A DNA stretch of 64,000 nucleotides from Thalassia testudinum (Eukaryota > Streptophyta > Magnoliopsida > Alismatales > Hydrocharitaceae), in assembly GCA_037157565.1 (NCBI GenBank), contig JAZHRO010000012.1, positions 55,915,501 through 55,979,500 on the forward strand. Reading direction: 5' to 3'. The notes below the pieces were generated by a model that was not told the origin of the DNA, did not search any database, and saw only the letters and a list, made by a program, of their open reading frames with translations. Shown in pieces: positions 20,784-33,331 of the stretch. The translations under genes and the position numbers were made by a program. The first letter of the stretch is position 1; the number at the start of each line of letters is the position of its first letter.

Positions 20784-23337
20784 TGCTCGCGCGTTAAATC
20801 AGTGTTTAAGATTGTCGTGTTGTATAGCCAAAATAACGCTTAAACAAATAAATTTTATTACTCAAAAAGGTTCCGAGGTCGAACAGAGGGAGCAATATGG
20901 AATTTAAAGCTCAAGATCATAATTTAAATCAAGAATAAATATTGCAATAAGAGTAATGTCAGAATCAATATGCAAAAAGAATGGAGTAAAATGGTGATTT
21001 AAATCACCAATTACTCCTCACGAATAACACTTAAATCAATGCCTCAAATGTATGCACTCAAAGTCTCAGACGTCTTAAGTAACCCTGTGCTACAGTGCTA
21101 GGATTTTTTTCTTCTTCTTTCTTTTCTCTTCTCTTTTCTTCTACTTTTCTTCTATTGCGGCTCCCTCTGCTTCTTCTTCTTCTCTGTTTAGCCACTTTAC
21201 ACAGGGAGAGGGGCTTCTAGAATTGGCTAAGTGTCACTAATACTCTCTGCAGCAAAACCCTCCCCCTTCCCCGTGCAAACTTTCTCCTCTCTTTCTCTTC
21301 TTAGGTTACGCTCTCCCAAAGCCTCCAACAGTATCGGGTATACGAGCAATCAGACCTAGAGCGTACTCGGGACCAGGGCTGCAGGCGTGGGCCATAGCTG
21401 AGGAGTGCTTAGGTATAGGTGGGTTATTAGGCGCACCAGGTCCGCGGGGTCAGAGTCGCGGATGAGGCGTGTGAGGCATGCATGCTGGGACGTCACCCCC
21501 TGTGCGTGCTGAGGCGATAAGCCTCTAGCAGAAATTCAATTTATGCGCTGGTGGGCGCTCTTCAGCAACCGATGTGGGTCTAAACCACGCCCCTTTCCTT
21601 CGCGCAAAGTAGCAAGGAGGATCCTTCCAATTGAGGTCTGGGACACAGTCAAAGCGCCCAATTGACTACCTGCTCCTTTTTCTGGGTGTATTCCGCTTCA
21701 CCTAGGGCGTGTCCTTGGTGATAGAGCTTCATGAACACGGTTGAAGATTGCTAGAGGATGCTTCGTTAATGGCTACTGGAGGTTGGAACCTGAAAACATG
21801 AACACGGTCTCATGGCCACATCAGAATACCTTAGGAGCTTCGCCGGATGTCAGGGAATGCAACCATGGTGGTGGCGTCGCGTGCGAGTGGATGTGGAGGC
21901 CTGTCGACCTCACAGATTGTGTATGAGAGTTCGTGAGTCGGGTGGTGATAGAGAGGCTAATCCCCTCAATTACTTGAGGGGTTTTGATTAGTGAGTCGAG
22001 ATGATGGTAAGGAGCGTGTAAGCGATGCGGTTGAGCGAGTGTGGAAGCTGCTAGGGCTCACCGAAGGTCTACCGGTGAGGTGGAAGATGAAGTCACGAAG
22101 GGCGTATCAGCGGTTGGAACCAAGTTGCAGACGTCTGGAAATGAAGAGTGGAAGATGAAGAGTCATTTAGGAGAGGAGGCAGACGAAGGGCAGCGGAGTT
22201 GGCACCGGTTGAGGTATGGCCGACGCCGGAGACAAGGCTGCTTTGATGATAGGTGGATGGTGAGGATGAATGAGATAGAGGCGCTGACGAGTGCTGCGCG
22301 ATGTAGAAGATGGCAAGGAGGAAGAGTTTGCCACTGGTATTGCAGTCAGACGACGAGGGGAGGCAGGGAGAGTCGCCGGAGCTTGAAGAGCAAATCGGCT
22401 GGAGGAGGAGGGAGGAATTTGAGGGTTTCCCTGGTCGAATTCAGGCTTGGAAGGTCACCGGAGTTGGAAACCCAAATTTCTCATGCGTTCACATTTGAAA
22501 TTGGGAAAGATTTGAAGCATAAGAATCGATCTGATTGAAAGGGGATTTCAAGAGGAATCTCTGGTTCAATTTTGAGGAGGTTTCATCAATCAATCAAGAA
22601 GAAATCCTCGATTGATTATCACCGGAGTTGTAGGATTAGGAGTTCTGTGCGACAGGGACGTTTTTGTGAGGATGACGGTAAAGTTAGGGCCCTATTTGAA
22701 AATTTTTTGGAAGTTAAGGGTAGAAATGTAATTAGACAGGACCAATTTGCAAACTAGGTTAAGACAAACTCATCTTAGATCTAAATTTTGGTACAAACCT
22801 GATTTGAACCTAAGGAATTCAATGGTGAAGTTGGATTTTGGTTTTAACCACGTTTGCTTGGGTAATTTATGCAAAAACCTAAATTAGGGCAAATGTCTAT
22901 CTGTGACTCTGTTTTTGGGTCAAAACGGGTTCTGATGGTCACATTGAAGGTTCCAAACCTTAGAGAATATTTTTCTATGTATTTTAGAAAGTTTAGGTGA
23001 ATTTTATCCTATCAGAACCTCATTTTATTAAGCGGGTCTATTTTTAGGATTTTAAAAGTCATTTAATTCTCAAAACACGTGCAAACCCTTTTCTGATTGT
23101 TCTAGCCCACTTGTTATCTTTTTAAGATCAATTGACCTTCATTCAACCCTTGAGAAAACCCGTGGTTGCACTGCATTGATGATAAGCTGGTAAAATTACA
23201 GTTTTAACCCTAGTTTCTTATTTTTCCTTCAGAATGATTATGCAATAACTTATGACTCTCTGATGGTTATGTAGGACCATTACTGACTTAGTTGGGTCAA
23301 AATGAGCTAGTTATGGCTCATGATAGTGTTCCCATCA
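20784..23337 (-). repeat. 3' LTR of ATH-2 (2,554 bp)
   Basis: Edges TGCTCGCGCG and CCCATCA. The left 1.8 kb (to about 22630) matches the inner part of the 5' LTR closely. The U3 remainder differs from the outer part of the 5' LTR. It carries the conserved motif (20873-20895), a tRNA-Asp-like stretch shortened by 3 nt (20814-20829) and a hairpin (22471-22504). Near 22437-22460 it lacks a segment present in the 5' LTR at about 35025-35105. That segment contains the TATA box, so this LTR has probably lost its promoter. Confidence 0.85.
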
Positions 23338-23346
23338 TACCCCCAT
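23338..23346 (-). other. Polypurine tract region (ATH-2)
   Basis: Minus strand ATGGGGGTA directly precedes the 3' LTR start. The same GGGGGTA abuts the LTRs of ATH-3, ATH-4 and ATH-5. It is the expected plus-strand primer site, though shorter than usual. Confidence 0.7.
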
Positions 23347-25030
23347 GGCTACCTTTTGCTAGTCCCTTAGAAAAATTTCAAGGTACTAACTTTGATACTA
23401 GACCATAAAACCTTTTGATGATTAAAACTTTGATGTGTGATTTCTTTTGTAGATTAGGTTAGAATGTCGATAGTAGGCCTAGAGGTACTCAAGTATCAAC
23501 CGAGATTCGGACCTGACCAGCTCTAGCCTGAGTCTGTCGCGAAGGTCTCTAAAGCCCACAGGAACTAACCAAAGGTTCGTTGAACTCCGCGGTTAAAGTA
23601 CCCGTGCTTGCAACATGCTTTAGCCTAGGTTCAGTTTGCAGTACATTTTTGTCAGAGAGAGATAGAGGAATTTTTCTTTATTTTTGGAGAGTTCTCTCTC
23701 CCTTCTTTTTATTTCTAGCTTTGGATTAGCTTTACAACATGATCTGTATCGGATTCCTAGTCCTCACCATCAATCCTCGCAGGGTTCCTGGAAATCGAAG
23801 CTTCGAGATAGCACCGCCCATGGCAACCCCCATAACCCTGGCTTTCGAGATTTCGAGATAATCCTGCCCATGGCGTTCTGTAGCTAAATCCAGACCCTGG
23901 CAATTGACATTTTGAGATAACACCTCCCATGGCATTTGAACCAGCACAGGGTGCTTACATGCCCCCGGTAGGATATGTAGATATCCTAGGGGACAAGCAC
24001 ATAGGAGACAATATGTTATTGCGCATCTTCGAGGTGAATTTCCCGCTTCTCCACGCTAGGAACTCGTCCAAATCAACTTGTGTTGATCAGTCGCTCCTAA
24101 TCTAGGTAACTTTTCTAGAACAAGTTTAACGCATTTGCATGATTTGATACTTAGGTGCACTGAACCAGACTGTGTGTGGATTGGGGTGCTTAGGCTACTG
24201 AGTCCCATAAACCAGAGGTCAATTAACGAGGCCGAATAATCCCTAAGCCTTAGACCTAATACTTAAGCTTCGCATTTTCCCCAACCTCTTAAGGACTATC
24301 TAGATCTTAACGGATACTTGAAATTTTAAGCCTAGGATTGCAGCCCAAGAGGCCTAAAATTAGCGTTCCTATTAATCTCTTCTTTTAGAACTTTTTGCCT
24401 TTTATTTTCTTTCTTTTGATTTGGTCTAGAACTAAGTCAATTTTTTAATCTTTTAATAATGACCATCTCTTTTTCTTTTCTTTTCAAATTGTGCTTCTTT
24501 TTGACATTTTTATTTTCTCCCTTTTTATCCTCAAAATCTGATATGCCATCAAAATTTCCTCTCCTCTCATATTTTTATTCTTTTTCAAATTATTTTTTAT
24601 TTTTTTGGTATTTTTGGAATATGTGATTCTTTTTATGAAACCCTTTCTTATGAAGTGATTTTCACGGCGTTTTGCACTTTAATACCCCCCATGCCTACAA
24701 TTTACAATGTCCTCATTGTAATTAGGTGGGTTTGAGTTCAGCTTACATCATTCATTAGAACAGGTGTTGGGTGGGTGAATGGGTTGGGTGACTATTGCAG
24801 ATGATTTCAAGCTCAGGTACGGGTACTAGAGGTGGAGTCGGTTGTTCTATTGGATAAACCCTAAAGTGCAATATGAGTTCAACATAGGAAGTGTCAGGAA
24901 GGGTTTTGGATTTTTCAAAATGACGGGTTGCCTCCCGTTAAGCGCTGAGTTTAACGCCATCAGCCGGGCGTAATGAGCTCAGGGCGAATGGAGGTTAAAA
25001 GATATCTTAGCCAAATTTGTATCAGTGAGT
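23347..25030 (-). other. ATH-2 3' non-coding region with triplicated CCATGG block
   Basis: The region lies between integrase and the polypurine tract. At 23801-23932 there are three copies of a TTCGAGATAnnnCCnCCCATGG motif, spaced about 50-60 bp. The same block occurs in ATH-3, ATH-4 and ATH-5. Short frames are open on both strands around it, but no domain is recognisable. About 24380-24660 is T-rich on the plus strand. A gcctcccgttaagcgctgag-type phrase near 24930 recurs in the sister copies. Confidence 0.6.
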
Positions 25031-28000
25031 TCAATGAACGGTTTGAGTCTCTGACCATTCACGACAAAGGTTTTGAATTGTGGCTGAGTTGACTGATTTT
25101 GATAGCTTCATTTCCAAAGATTCTTCGAACAAGGTATGGTCCAATCCATTTTGATCAGCTCCATTTCCTAGGAACAATTTGAGTTTGATGTCAAAGAGGA
25201 CTTTTTGACCAGGGAAAATGATCTTTCTGAATATGTGCTTGTCATGAAAGGACTTAATCGGCACTTTGTAAATTCGTGAGTTCTCATACGCATCATGGCG
25301 TAATTCATCGATCTCGCTCATTTAAAGCTTTTTGTGGGTTCTTGCCTTAGAAAGATCGAGATTGCAGTTCTGTACTGCCCAATAGGCTTTGTGCTCCAAT
25401 TCGACGGGGCAGTGACATGCCTTCCTGTACACCAATCTGAAGGGAGACATACCTAATTGGGTTTTGTGGGCGATCCTATAAGTCCACAAAGCTTCCGGAA
25501 GTCGGGATGACCAATCTTTCCTGTCATGTCGAATAGTGACCTGGAGGATTTTCTTGATCTCTCGATTCGATAGCTCAGCTAGACCGTTGGTTTGAGGTTG
25601 ATAAGGAGTAGAGATTCGGTGTGACACCCTTTATTTGGTCATCAGTGATCTGAACTGAGCATTCATGAAATGGGTCCCTGCATCGGAGATTGTGGCATGT
25701 GGAATCCCGAACTGACAAAATATGTTCTGATGAATGAATTTGATAACCACCTTATGATCGTTGGTTCGGGTCGGAATGGCTTCGATCCATTTGGATATGT
25801 AGTCAACAGCGAGAAGATTGTATTCGAAGCCGTCCAAAATAAGGAAGGGTCCCATAAAATCAATCCCCCAGATATCGAAGATTTTGCATACAAGAATCGA
25901 CTGTAAGGGCATCATATCACGGTGGCTCATGTTGCCTGAGGCCTGACAACGAGTGCATGCCTTGCAGTGATTGTATGCGTCTTTGAAAATCGTGGGCCAA
26001 TAGAAGACACACTGGAGGAATTTTGCTGCGGCTTTATTACTAGAGAAGTGTCCACCAAATGCCTGGTCATGGCAGGACAAAATGTCCGAAATTTCTGCTT
26101 TCGGAACACATCGTCGGATGATCTGATCAGCACCAATGCGGAAGAGATACGGGCCTCCCAAAAGTAGTACTTGGCATCGAAAAGTAATTTGTCCTTCTTG
26201 GCTTTTGGCCAATCGGGCGGTATCTGATGTGATGCTAAGTAGTTTACTAGATCAGTAAACCATGGAAGTCTTGTACTGATAGTCAGGAGGTGCTCATCGT
26301 GAAAATGTTCAGTAATGGGTCCAGAATGGTTGATAATATCAGAAGGAAGGCAAGAGAAGTGATCAGCTACCACATTCTGTTTCCTCGCCTTGTTGCAAAT
26401 CTCAAGATCAAATTCTTGCAATAGAAAGATCCGATGGATTAGTCGAGGTTTCGCATCCTTCTTCGCAAGGAGATGCCTCACAGCAGTGTGATCTGAGTAA
26501 ATGATAATACTGGAACCCAAAATATATGATCTGAACTTTTCCAGGGCAAATACTATGGCAAGCAGCTCTTTCTTAGTAACTGTGTAGTTACGCTGAGCCT
26601 CGTCAAGTGTCTTGCCAGCGTAGTAAATGACCACGGGTTTCCCATCTATTTTCTACCCAAGTACCGCACCTACAGCGTAATCAGATGCATTGCACATGAT
26701 CTCAAAGGGTTGAGACCAATCAGGGGGCTGCAGGATAGTTGCTTGGGTAACTTGATCACATAGGACTTCAAATGCTTGAGTGCACTCCTTGGTGATTTTA
26801 AAAGGGACATCCTTAGATAGAAGAGTAGTTAGGGGGCACGCGATTTTCGAGAAATCGGGAATGAATCGATAGTAAAAATCGACGTGCTCCAAGAAGGATC
26901 GGATGTCTTTGACCGAGCTAAGCATAGGGAGTTTGGAAATCAAATTCACCTTGGCTCGATCAACCTGGATGCCCTTTTCAGAGATAAGATGTCCCAGGAC
27001 TATTCCCTCAAGTACCATGAAGTGGCTCTTTTCCCAGGAAAGAACCAAATTCACGTCGATGTACCGCCTGAGGATCTGGACCAAGTGCAGGAGGCAATCG
27101 TCAAATGATTCACCAAATATCGAGAAGTCGTCCATGAAGACTTCAAGGTATTCACCTACCATATATGAGAATATGGCAAGCATGCACTGCTGAAAAATAG
27201 TGGATGCATTGTAGAGATCGAACGTCATCCTTCGGAATGCGTAAGTTCCGAATGAGCAGGTGAAGGTGGTCTTTTCTTGGTCCTCAGGATGGATTATGAC
27301 CTGGTTGTAACCGGAGTACCCATCCAGAAAGCAGAAGATTCTATTTGCTGCTAGTTTCTCGAGAATCTGATCAATGAATGGTAGTGGGAAATGATCCTTC
27401 TTCGTGGAGGAATTGAGTCTTCTGTAATCAATGCAGACTCTCCATGAGTTTGCTATACGGGTCGGTTTGGATTTTCTGGTTTTAGTCGTGATGAAGGTGA
27501 GCCCTGCCTTTTTAGGCACAACCTGGATTGGACTCACCCACCGACTGTCGGAGATCGTGTAGATGATCCCTGCATCTAATCACTTGATAATCTCCTTTTT
27601 CATGACATCCTGCAGATTGGGATTTAGACATCTCTGCATTTCACGGGATGATCATGAGCCCTCTTCAGTGTAGATGTGGTGTGTGCAATATGAGGGGTTG
27701 ATACCAGTAAGGTCATCGAGAGTCCATCCAGTGGCTCTTCAATATTACTGGAGAATAGAAATTAGGCGTGTTTCCTGATTAGGTGTGAGTAAGGAGTTGA
27801 TAATCACAGGAAACGTTTGATTGGAACCCAAAAATACGTACTTGAGATGATCGGGAAGAGGCCTTAATTCCAAAATCAGGTTTTCAGCAGCAGCAGGTAG
27901 TTCAGGATGGATGTTAGGAGCAAAGGAAGGAGCTATGGGTGTGTCTAGGTTGAGTTCGGGCTCCTCTAATTGCGGGTTTTGATCCTCTTGTGGTTGATCA

Positions 28001-28764
28001 GAAATAGTCGAGTTCTCGATGAGGTCGTCAACCACTGCTTCAGTATCGCAAATTTGTTCTATGACTTCGCAATTAATTCCTTGTTGGGCCTTAAAGATGT
28101 CGATCTTTAGTGTCTTGCTTCCAAATTTCAATTCAATTTGGCCCTCCTTACAATTGATATTGGCCCTGGTATGGCCAGAAAGGGTTTCCTTAGAATGATT
28201 GGTGTATTCTTCACATTCTCAGGAGCGTCCATGTTTAAAATGATGATATCCACTAGGAAATAGAAATCATGCACCCTAACTATGACATCTTCGAGAATTA
28301 CTTTTGGTGACTTAATTGATCGGTCTGCTAGTTGTAAAGTCATTTCAATCGGTTTAAGTTTAGATTCCTTGAAGTAGTCTAGTAGGGATGTGGGTATCAA
28401 ATTTATGGAGGCTCCTAAGTTTAATAAAGCTCAGTCAAATTGTACATCATCGATTTCACAGGAGATCAAAGGGGCACCTAGGTCTTTTGCCTTAGATGGG
28501 AGTTTGCTCAAAATGACAGAGCTGGCTTGCTCTACAGTACAATCGGATTCCCGTCTTTGGTTCGAGCTTCCGCTTAGGTGTACACATGTCTTTCAAAAGT
28601 CGTGCGTAAGTCGGTACGTGGCGTATCGCATCTATCAAGGGGATGTTTATATGGACTTGTTCAAAGAGCTTAACTAGGTCCTCCTCAGGTGCCATGGTTT
28701 TGTTATCCTTTTTCCCTTGGTCAAGGCCTCAGGAAATGGAACTTTTGATGGTTCCTCTAGAATG
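25031..28764 (-). pseudogene. Athila-type pol (ATH-2), broken: protease, RT, RNase H, integrase
   Basis: Sense order from 28764: Gag-Pol connector (VKLFEQVHINIPLIDAI, YARLLKDMC), then protease pieces 28400-28128 (LKPIEMTLQLADRSIKS). Connector 28131-27745 follows, then RT 27537-26653 (SWRVCIDYRRLNSSTKKDHF, FLDGYSGYNQV, catalytic VFMDDFS). Then come RNase H 26634-26340 (KELLAIVFALEKFRSY, IIYSDHTAVRHLL) and integrase 26212-25322 (CKACTRCQ zinc finger, [24 protein letters not shown]), with a C-terminal piece 25321-25031. Multiple stops and frameshifts; non-functional. The LQEFDLEI and VVADHxSxLP phrases place it in the Athila clade. Confidence 0.88.
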
Positions 28765-28769
28765 GGTCC
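28765..28769. repeat. Target-site duplication ggtcc, left copy (sLTR-2)
   Basis: Pairs with ggtct at 30461-30465 (one mismatch). The flanks join into sequence colinear with ATH-3 at this point of the gag-pol connector. Confidence 0.75.
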
Positions 28770-30460
28770 TGTTGAAGATGGAAAAGTACGTGTTTGCAGT
28801 TGGATTCGAAAACTCATCGTCGTAGTTCGAGTCGTGAAGAAATCCGTTCAACAAATAAAATTTATACCGAAAAGTCAAAAAGAAGTTTTGGGTCGAACAC
28901 AGGGAGGCAGACGTTTGATTAAAAATACTTGTTTTATTTGTTTGTCACGAAACAGATTAGCTGGTAAAAAACTAGCAATCTATTTAACAAATAATAAATA
29001 GAAAAAAGAGAGAGAATATTTCAAATAAAACCAAAAGAGAGGTAGAATAAACATGGATTTCATCATAAGAAGTTGTTCATTACACTACTCAATACGACTA
29101 GAAAGCAGGAAATCTACACTAGAAAGTAGTAAAGAGAATGGAGAGAGAAATATCCTCTTTGACGACTGCTTGGAGGACGAGTTGGACGGGACGACGCCTG
29201 GAAGATGAGGATTGGAGTGGGAAGAAGGAGGATGAAATGGGAGGAACGGGACCGAAACATCACGTCGTCGTCGCGGGATCCGCTTCTCAAATGTAGAGAG
29301 AAGACAATCGCAGGATGCTCCACGAAGGTGGACGAAGGTGGAAAAATTATGATTTCTTCTCGAGAGGAGCATCCCGGGTGTGGGACAAGCTCGTAGAGCA
29401 TTGGAAGGGGTGAGAGAAGAGAAGAAGGGATGAGAAATTCGCAGGGTAGGGGTCCCCTTTTATAGTTGGAAGGAGTAGGGGCATTTTGGACATTTAAGTT
29501 TAAAAACATTAATATGGGACCTTTAGTGACGGACTTAAAGGTCACTAAGGGTCTGTCGTGGGCGATGTGTGCGCGCGTTGCGTGTGCCCGCACCGCTTCC
29601 GCACCCTAACGCCTGCGCACGTTTGGATGGATCTCGACCGTCTGATCGTGAGATCGGGCGGTCGAGATCAATCGTCGCCCACGCTCGTTCTTTAGCTTCG
29701 CATCGCCTGATTGCACGCCAGATCTGGCGTGAGGAGGGGCATCTGCAGCCGGTTGTAGCTGATCGTGTGGTCATGATTATTCACCTACACACTGCGGATG
29801 CGGGTTCGAATGCACGTCGTTCGTGCAACGCGCTCGACCGCTCTGCTGCGGCGGGGACTTTGTAGCGTGGAGGATTTATGACGTGCATTCTTGCGGCCGT
29901 TGGATCAAGTTCCAACGGCTCAGATTGCGCGTTGGAAACCCCTTGAAGATGCAGCGACGGTCCTGAGGGTCGATTGGGCGGCTGGGATGGCGCCACGTGG
30001 CGCTATCTTGGCCGTCCATTTTCTGAGTGTTGTAGACGGTGCCACGGGTGTTGGATTGAACCAATTTTCACGTCATTAGGCTGCGATCATCGATCTGAAC
30101 CCATTCGTGTGGTCGGATTTGTCGTCTGAGGTACTGATTGGCACAATCTTGGCCCTTGATCTTTAGGATTCCTCAGTTTCTACCTGGTGCTACAGATGCC
30201 CGATTAGGGCGATCTTGTAGTCGTTGAACTCCAATCATCGCCTTGATCAGATCCCTACAGTTGGATCTTTGACCCGCAGCCCCGATTAACAAGTTGCCCT
30301 GTTCCTGGCTATAAAAGGAGACAATTAACCTAAATTTTATACAAACTACCCTAAATGCAAGATGATGCATGTTATGTAATATTTATAATATGTGATGCAA
30401 TTTTATGCCTAAGAACACATGTAAATAGACAGTTTATGTGATATAAACGTATTTACATCA
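28770..30460 (-). repeat. sLTR-2, solo LTR (1,691 bp) inside ATH-2
   Basis: Edges TGTTGAAG and ACATCA (sense start TGATGTAAATACG). A minus-strand TATA box CTATAAAA (29458-29465) and a hairpin (29518-29530 with 29541-29553) set the orientation. Near the sense 3' end it has the conserved motif (28889-28908, GGTCGAACACAGGGAGG) and a weak tRNA-Asp-like stretch (28815-28830). No internal sequence. LTR family distinct from the others here. Confidence 0.8.
29458..29553 (-). promoter_or_regulatory. sLTR-2 promoter: TATA box with upstream hairpin
   Basis: CTATAAAA at 29465-29458; inverted repeat GACCTTTAGTGAC / GTCACTAAGGGTC with one mismatch, about 55 bp upstream. The geometry is like the other LTR promoters but the hairpin sequence is unrelated. 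Confidence 0.55.
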
Positions 30461-30465
30461 GGTCT

Positions 30466-32361
30466 AGGTTCTTGATCTGGGATAGAGGTGTCTTGGATGA
30501 CTATCCTTGGGTTAGGGTTTGTATTACCAGGCTGGGTTTGTCTTGGATAAGGTGGGTCATGTGTTGTTTTGCTAGTGTGGGTAGTAACAGAATTTAATCC
30601 AACCTGGTTTTGGTTTGGAGTGGGTAGAAGAGGTGCTTGCTGCTGGTAACCTGTATATGATGTCGAAGCCTCCATCTTGTCGGGTGATAGAGTAGAAGGG
30701 GCTTGATAAACAAAGTGAGCTTGGCACAGATTTGGGTTCATAATGCGCCTCTAGTTCGACACGTTATTCGGATTAGGCAGAGGTTGTGAAGGAAGTGCAC
30801 CAGGTTGGTGAGGATTTGCCATCTGGGCAAGTTGATTGAGAACCTCCGTGATCTTGTCTTTGTGTTGTTTTTGCATAGCCGCATTCATCTTCTGAATGTC
30901 AGCCAGAGTCTGAAGGATAAGAGTCATTTGATCTGTCTAAGTCGGCCCAGATTGATAAGTTGGGTTAGGCAGAGGCTGAGGTGGCTTATATGGATGAGGA
31001 GCTTCTGGTCGGGGCGGATATTGAGGTCTCTGATTTTGATTATTGCCTAACCATGTGAAGTTGGGATGATTGCGCCATCTAGGGTTGTAGGTACCTGAGA
31101 ATGGATCATTTTGAATGGCGTTGAGGTCCTCGCTGGTCTGAGGGACCACGACAAAATATGAGGGTTCAGAGTTCCCCCAACTCGAGTAGGTGGATCCAGA
31201 GTTTCCTCTGTAGCCCAAATCAAACGGGGGTGGATAGGGGTCCATCCCTTGAGAAGATCGGTGATAGATGTTGTGCATGGCCACCCTGCCTTAGGGTGGT
31301 TGTGTGAACGGGTTTTGCGCAGAGGTGGCTCGCTGCAAATGTTGAGTTAGCTCATCCACCGCCTTCTCAATAATAGAGATGTTGTCCGGATGACTAGCCA
31401 TCAGTTCCAAGTCGACGGAAGAGGATAGGCCCTTCATCTCATGTGCTCCATTTGGATTTGTCAATGCATGGGCATTTGTCCGGTCGCACATGCCCATGGA
31501 TTTATTATTGATGGAGTTCTCTCACATATTCTCGAGAATCTCCTACACAGTGTCTTCTTGTTGACCCATTATGTTTCCTCCACAGGTCGCATTGACGAAT
31601 AATCTAATATCCTCATGGTGTCCCTGGTAAAAAGATTGGACTTGTTCCCATTTAGGAACTCTGTGATGGGGGCACTTTCGCATGAGATCCAGAAAACGAT
31701 CCCATGCTTTGTGAAGTAGTTCTCCTGCTTGTTGTGTGAAATGTGTGATCTGGTGCCATAAAGCATTTGTCCGACCAACATGGAAGAACTTTCTTAGAAA
31801 CTCGGATTGAAGTTTCGCCCAGGTGTTGATTGGACGCGTTTGGGTTTGGTACCGGTGAGCAACTTTATCCATGAGAGAGAAGGCAAACATTTTCATGAGT
31901 AGAACATCCCAATTTTGATCTTCTGACCCGAAGGTGTGGGCCAGATGCTTGAGCTGTTTGATATGTTGAAAAGGATCTTCAGAATTACGCACATGGAATT
32001 TGGGAATGGCATGAATCATGTTGGGCTTGAGTTCAGTGTCAGAACCTCTAGCAGGGATTTGTACTCGAGGTTCGATTGCCACCGTAGTGGGATTATAGTG
32101 ATCTCGCATCATTGGATGCTGCAGTGGGTTCACAAAGGCTTGGAATAGATCATTGAGGCACTGAAGTTGATTTTCAAGATTATTTTCTTCGACGGGTTGT
32201 GCCATGATGATGGATGAAGGTGAATCAGGTTCAGATGAATCGGAAGAGATATCAATAGGATTGGGTTGTTGCACAAACAAGGAGGTCGATGCTTGGCCTT
32301 GACGTGAATGAGTGACTAAAGGAGGCCTCAAGGATGGTCTTAGAGACCTCCTTCCGAACAT
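30466..32361 (-). pseudogene. Athila-type gag (ATH-2), broken
   Basis: The start ATG at 32361 (MFGRRSLRPS) aligns with the ATH-1 start. One frame is open to 31543, covering the Retrotrans_gag core (MIHAIPKFHVRNSEDPFQHI, LLHKAWDRFLDLMRKCPHH, EDIRLFVNATCGGNIMGQQ). Stops follow near 31540 and 31290. The Pro/Tyr/Asn/Gln-rich tail (31284-30937) and a further segment to 30470 complete Gag. No CCHC knuckle was seen. Interrupted from pol by sLTR-2. Confidence 0.83.
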
Positions 32362-33313
32362 GCACTGATGGAGTAGATGACAGGTAGAATGTGATGGACC
32401 CAATCAAGACACCCAAAAATTTTGGATGACTGTAGAGGTTTGGGGCAGATGATACTCTTTAGTCAGAAAGCCGTCCACCTGAGAATTACCTGGGCAGCCA
32501 GAGAGGAAGAGTCCCGCAAAGACCCCTATATGGTAGAGCGCCCCCACGGGTTACAGGGTTTCCCCCACCTAACTTCTCTTGTTATTGATGTTCCAGGTGG
32601 ACCATAATGCGGACTTGACCTCTTAAGTCTACCAATTTTAATTAAGAGCAAGGGTGCTTTAGAGTTTCACTTGAACTTTATGATGTGTTGAGTGCAAAAG
32701 TGACCTAATTTGAAGATTGGTTGACCCAAACAAGGTGGGCCAACTTCACCTGTATTGTTTTCTTGAGAATCTTAGGTCCCTCTTTTAGTGTTCAAATGAC
32801 TTTAAGGGCCTGCTTTTAGGGTTTTGCTTGAATAGATCAGTTCAATCAAGGTCTAGGCACACATTGTTTGGAAAGATGATTTCTTGATTAAGCAAGTGTG
32901 TTTCTAAAAACCTTAAATTGGAATCCTTAATCGACTCTAATTTGGTCCAATTTAATGTATCCAAATGTGGTAGCTAGGGCTCAAATAAGAATGTGATTGC
33001 CCTAGATACCTTGAGCTTTAAGTGGGTGCACAAATCAAGATTTGTTGTTCAAATAAAACGTATCAACTCAGGCAACTTAATGAATTATCTACGGATAGAA
33101 TGCAAGTAGCCCTAATTGATTTTTTCCTTTTATCCTTTTAAGAATTAGGGGCTTAAGAGAGAGAGTGGTTAGAACTTACCTGCCCCTGGGGTGTTTACTG
33201 TGCAGCTGATCTTCCTTCAATGTATCTCTCCTGGAACAACCACAGCAAAAGAAATATAGCAAGTTAGAATCTGAATTAGGAATTGTAATCAAGAGTTCTA
33301 AATTGCCTGTTGC
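32362..33313 (-). other. ATH-2 5' leader with conserved block (32395-32606)
   Basis: Non-coding leader between primer site and gag. The gag-proximal ~210 nt match the leaders of ATH-1 and ATH-3 closely. The rest is AT-rich. Confidence 0.65.
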
Positions 33314-33331
33314 TCCCTGGCAACGACGCCA
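33314..33331 (-). other. Primer binding site, tRNA-Asp type (ATH-2)
   Basis: Minus strand TGGCGTCGTTGCCAGGGA, complementary to the tRNA-Asp 3' end with two mismatches, 3 nt from the LTR. Confidence 0.88.

Noticed and set aside
25670..27193. Several plus-strand frames of 66-96 codons across ATH-2 pol
   Set aside because: Antisense shadows of conserved pol sequence on the minus strand.
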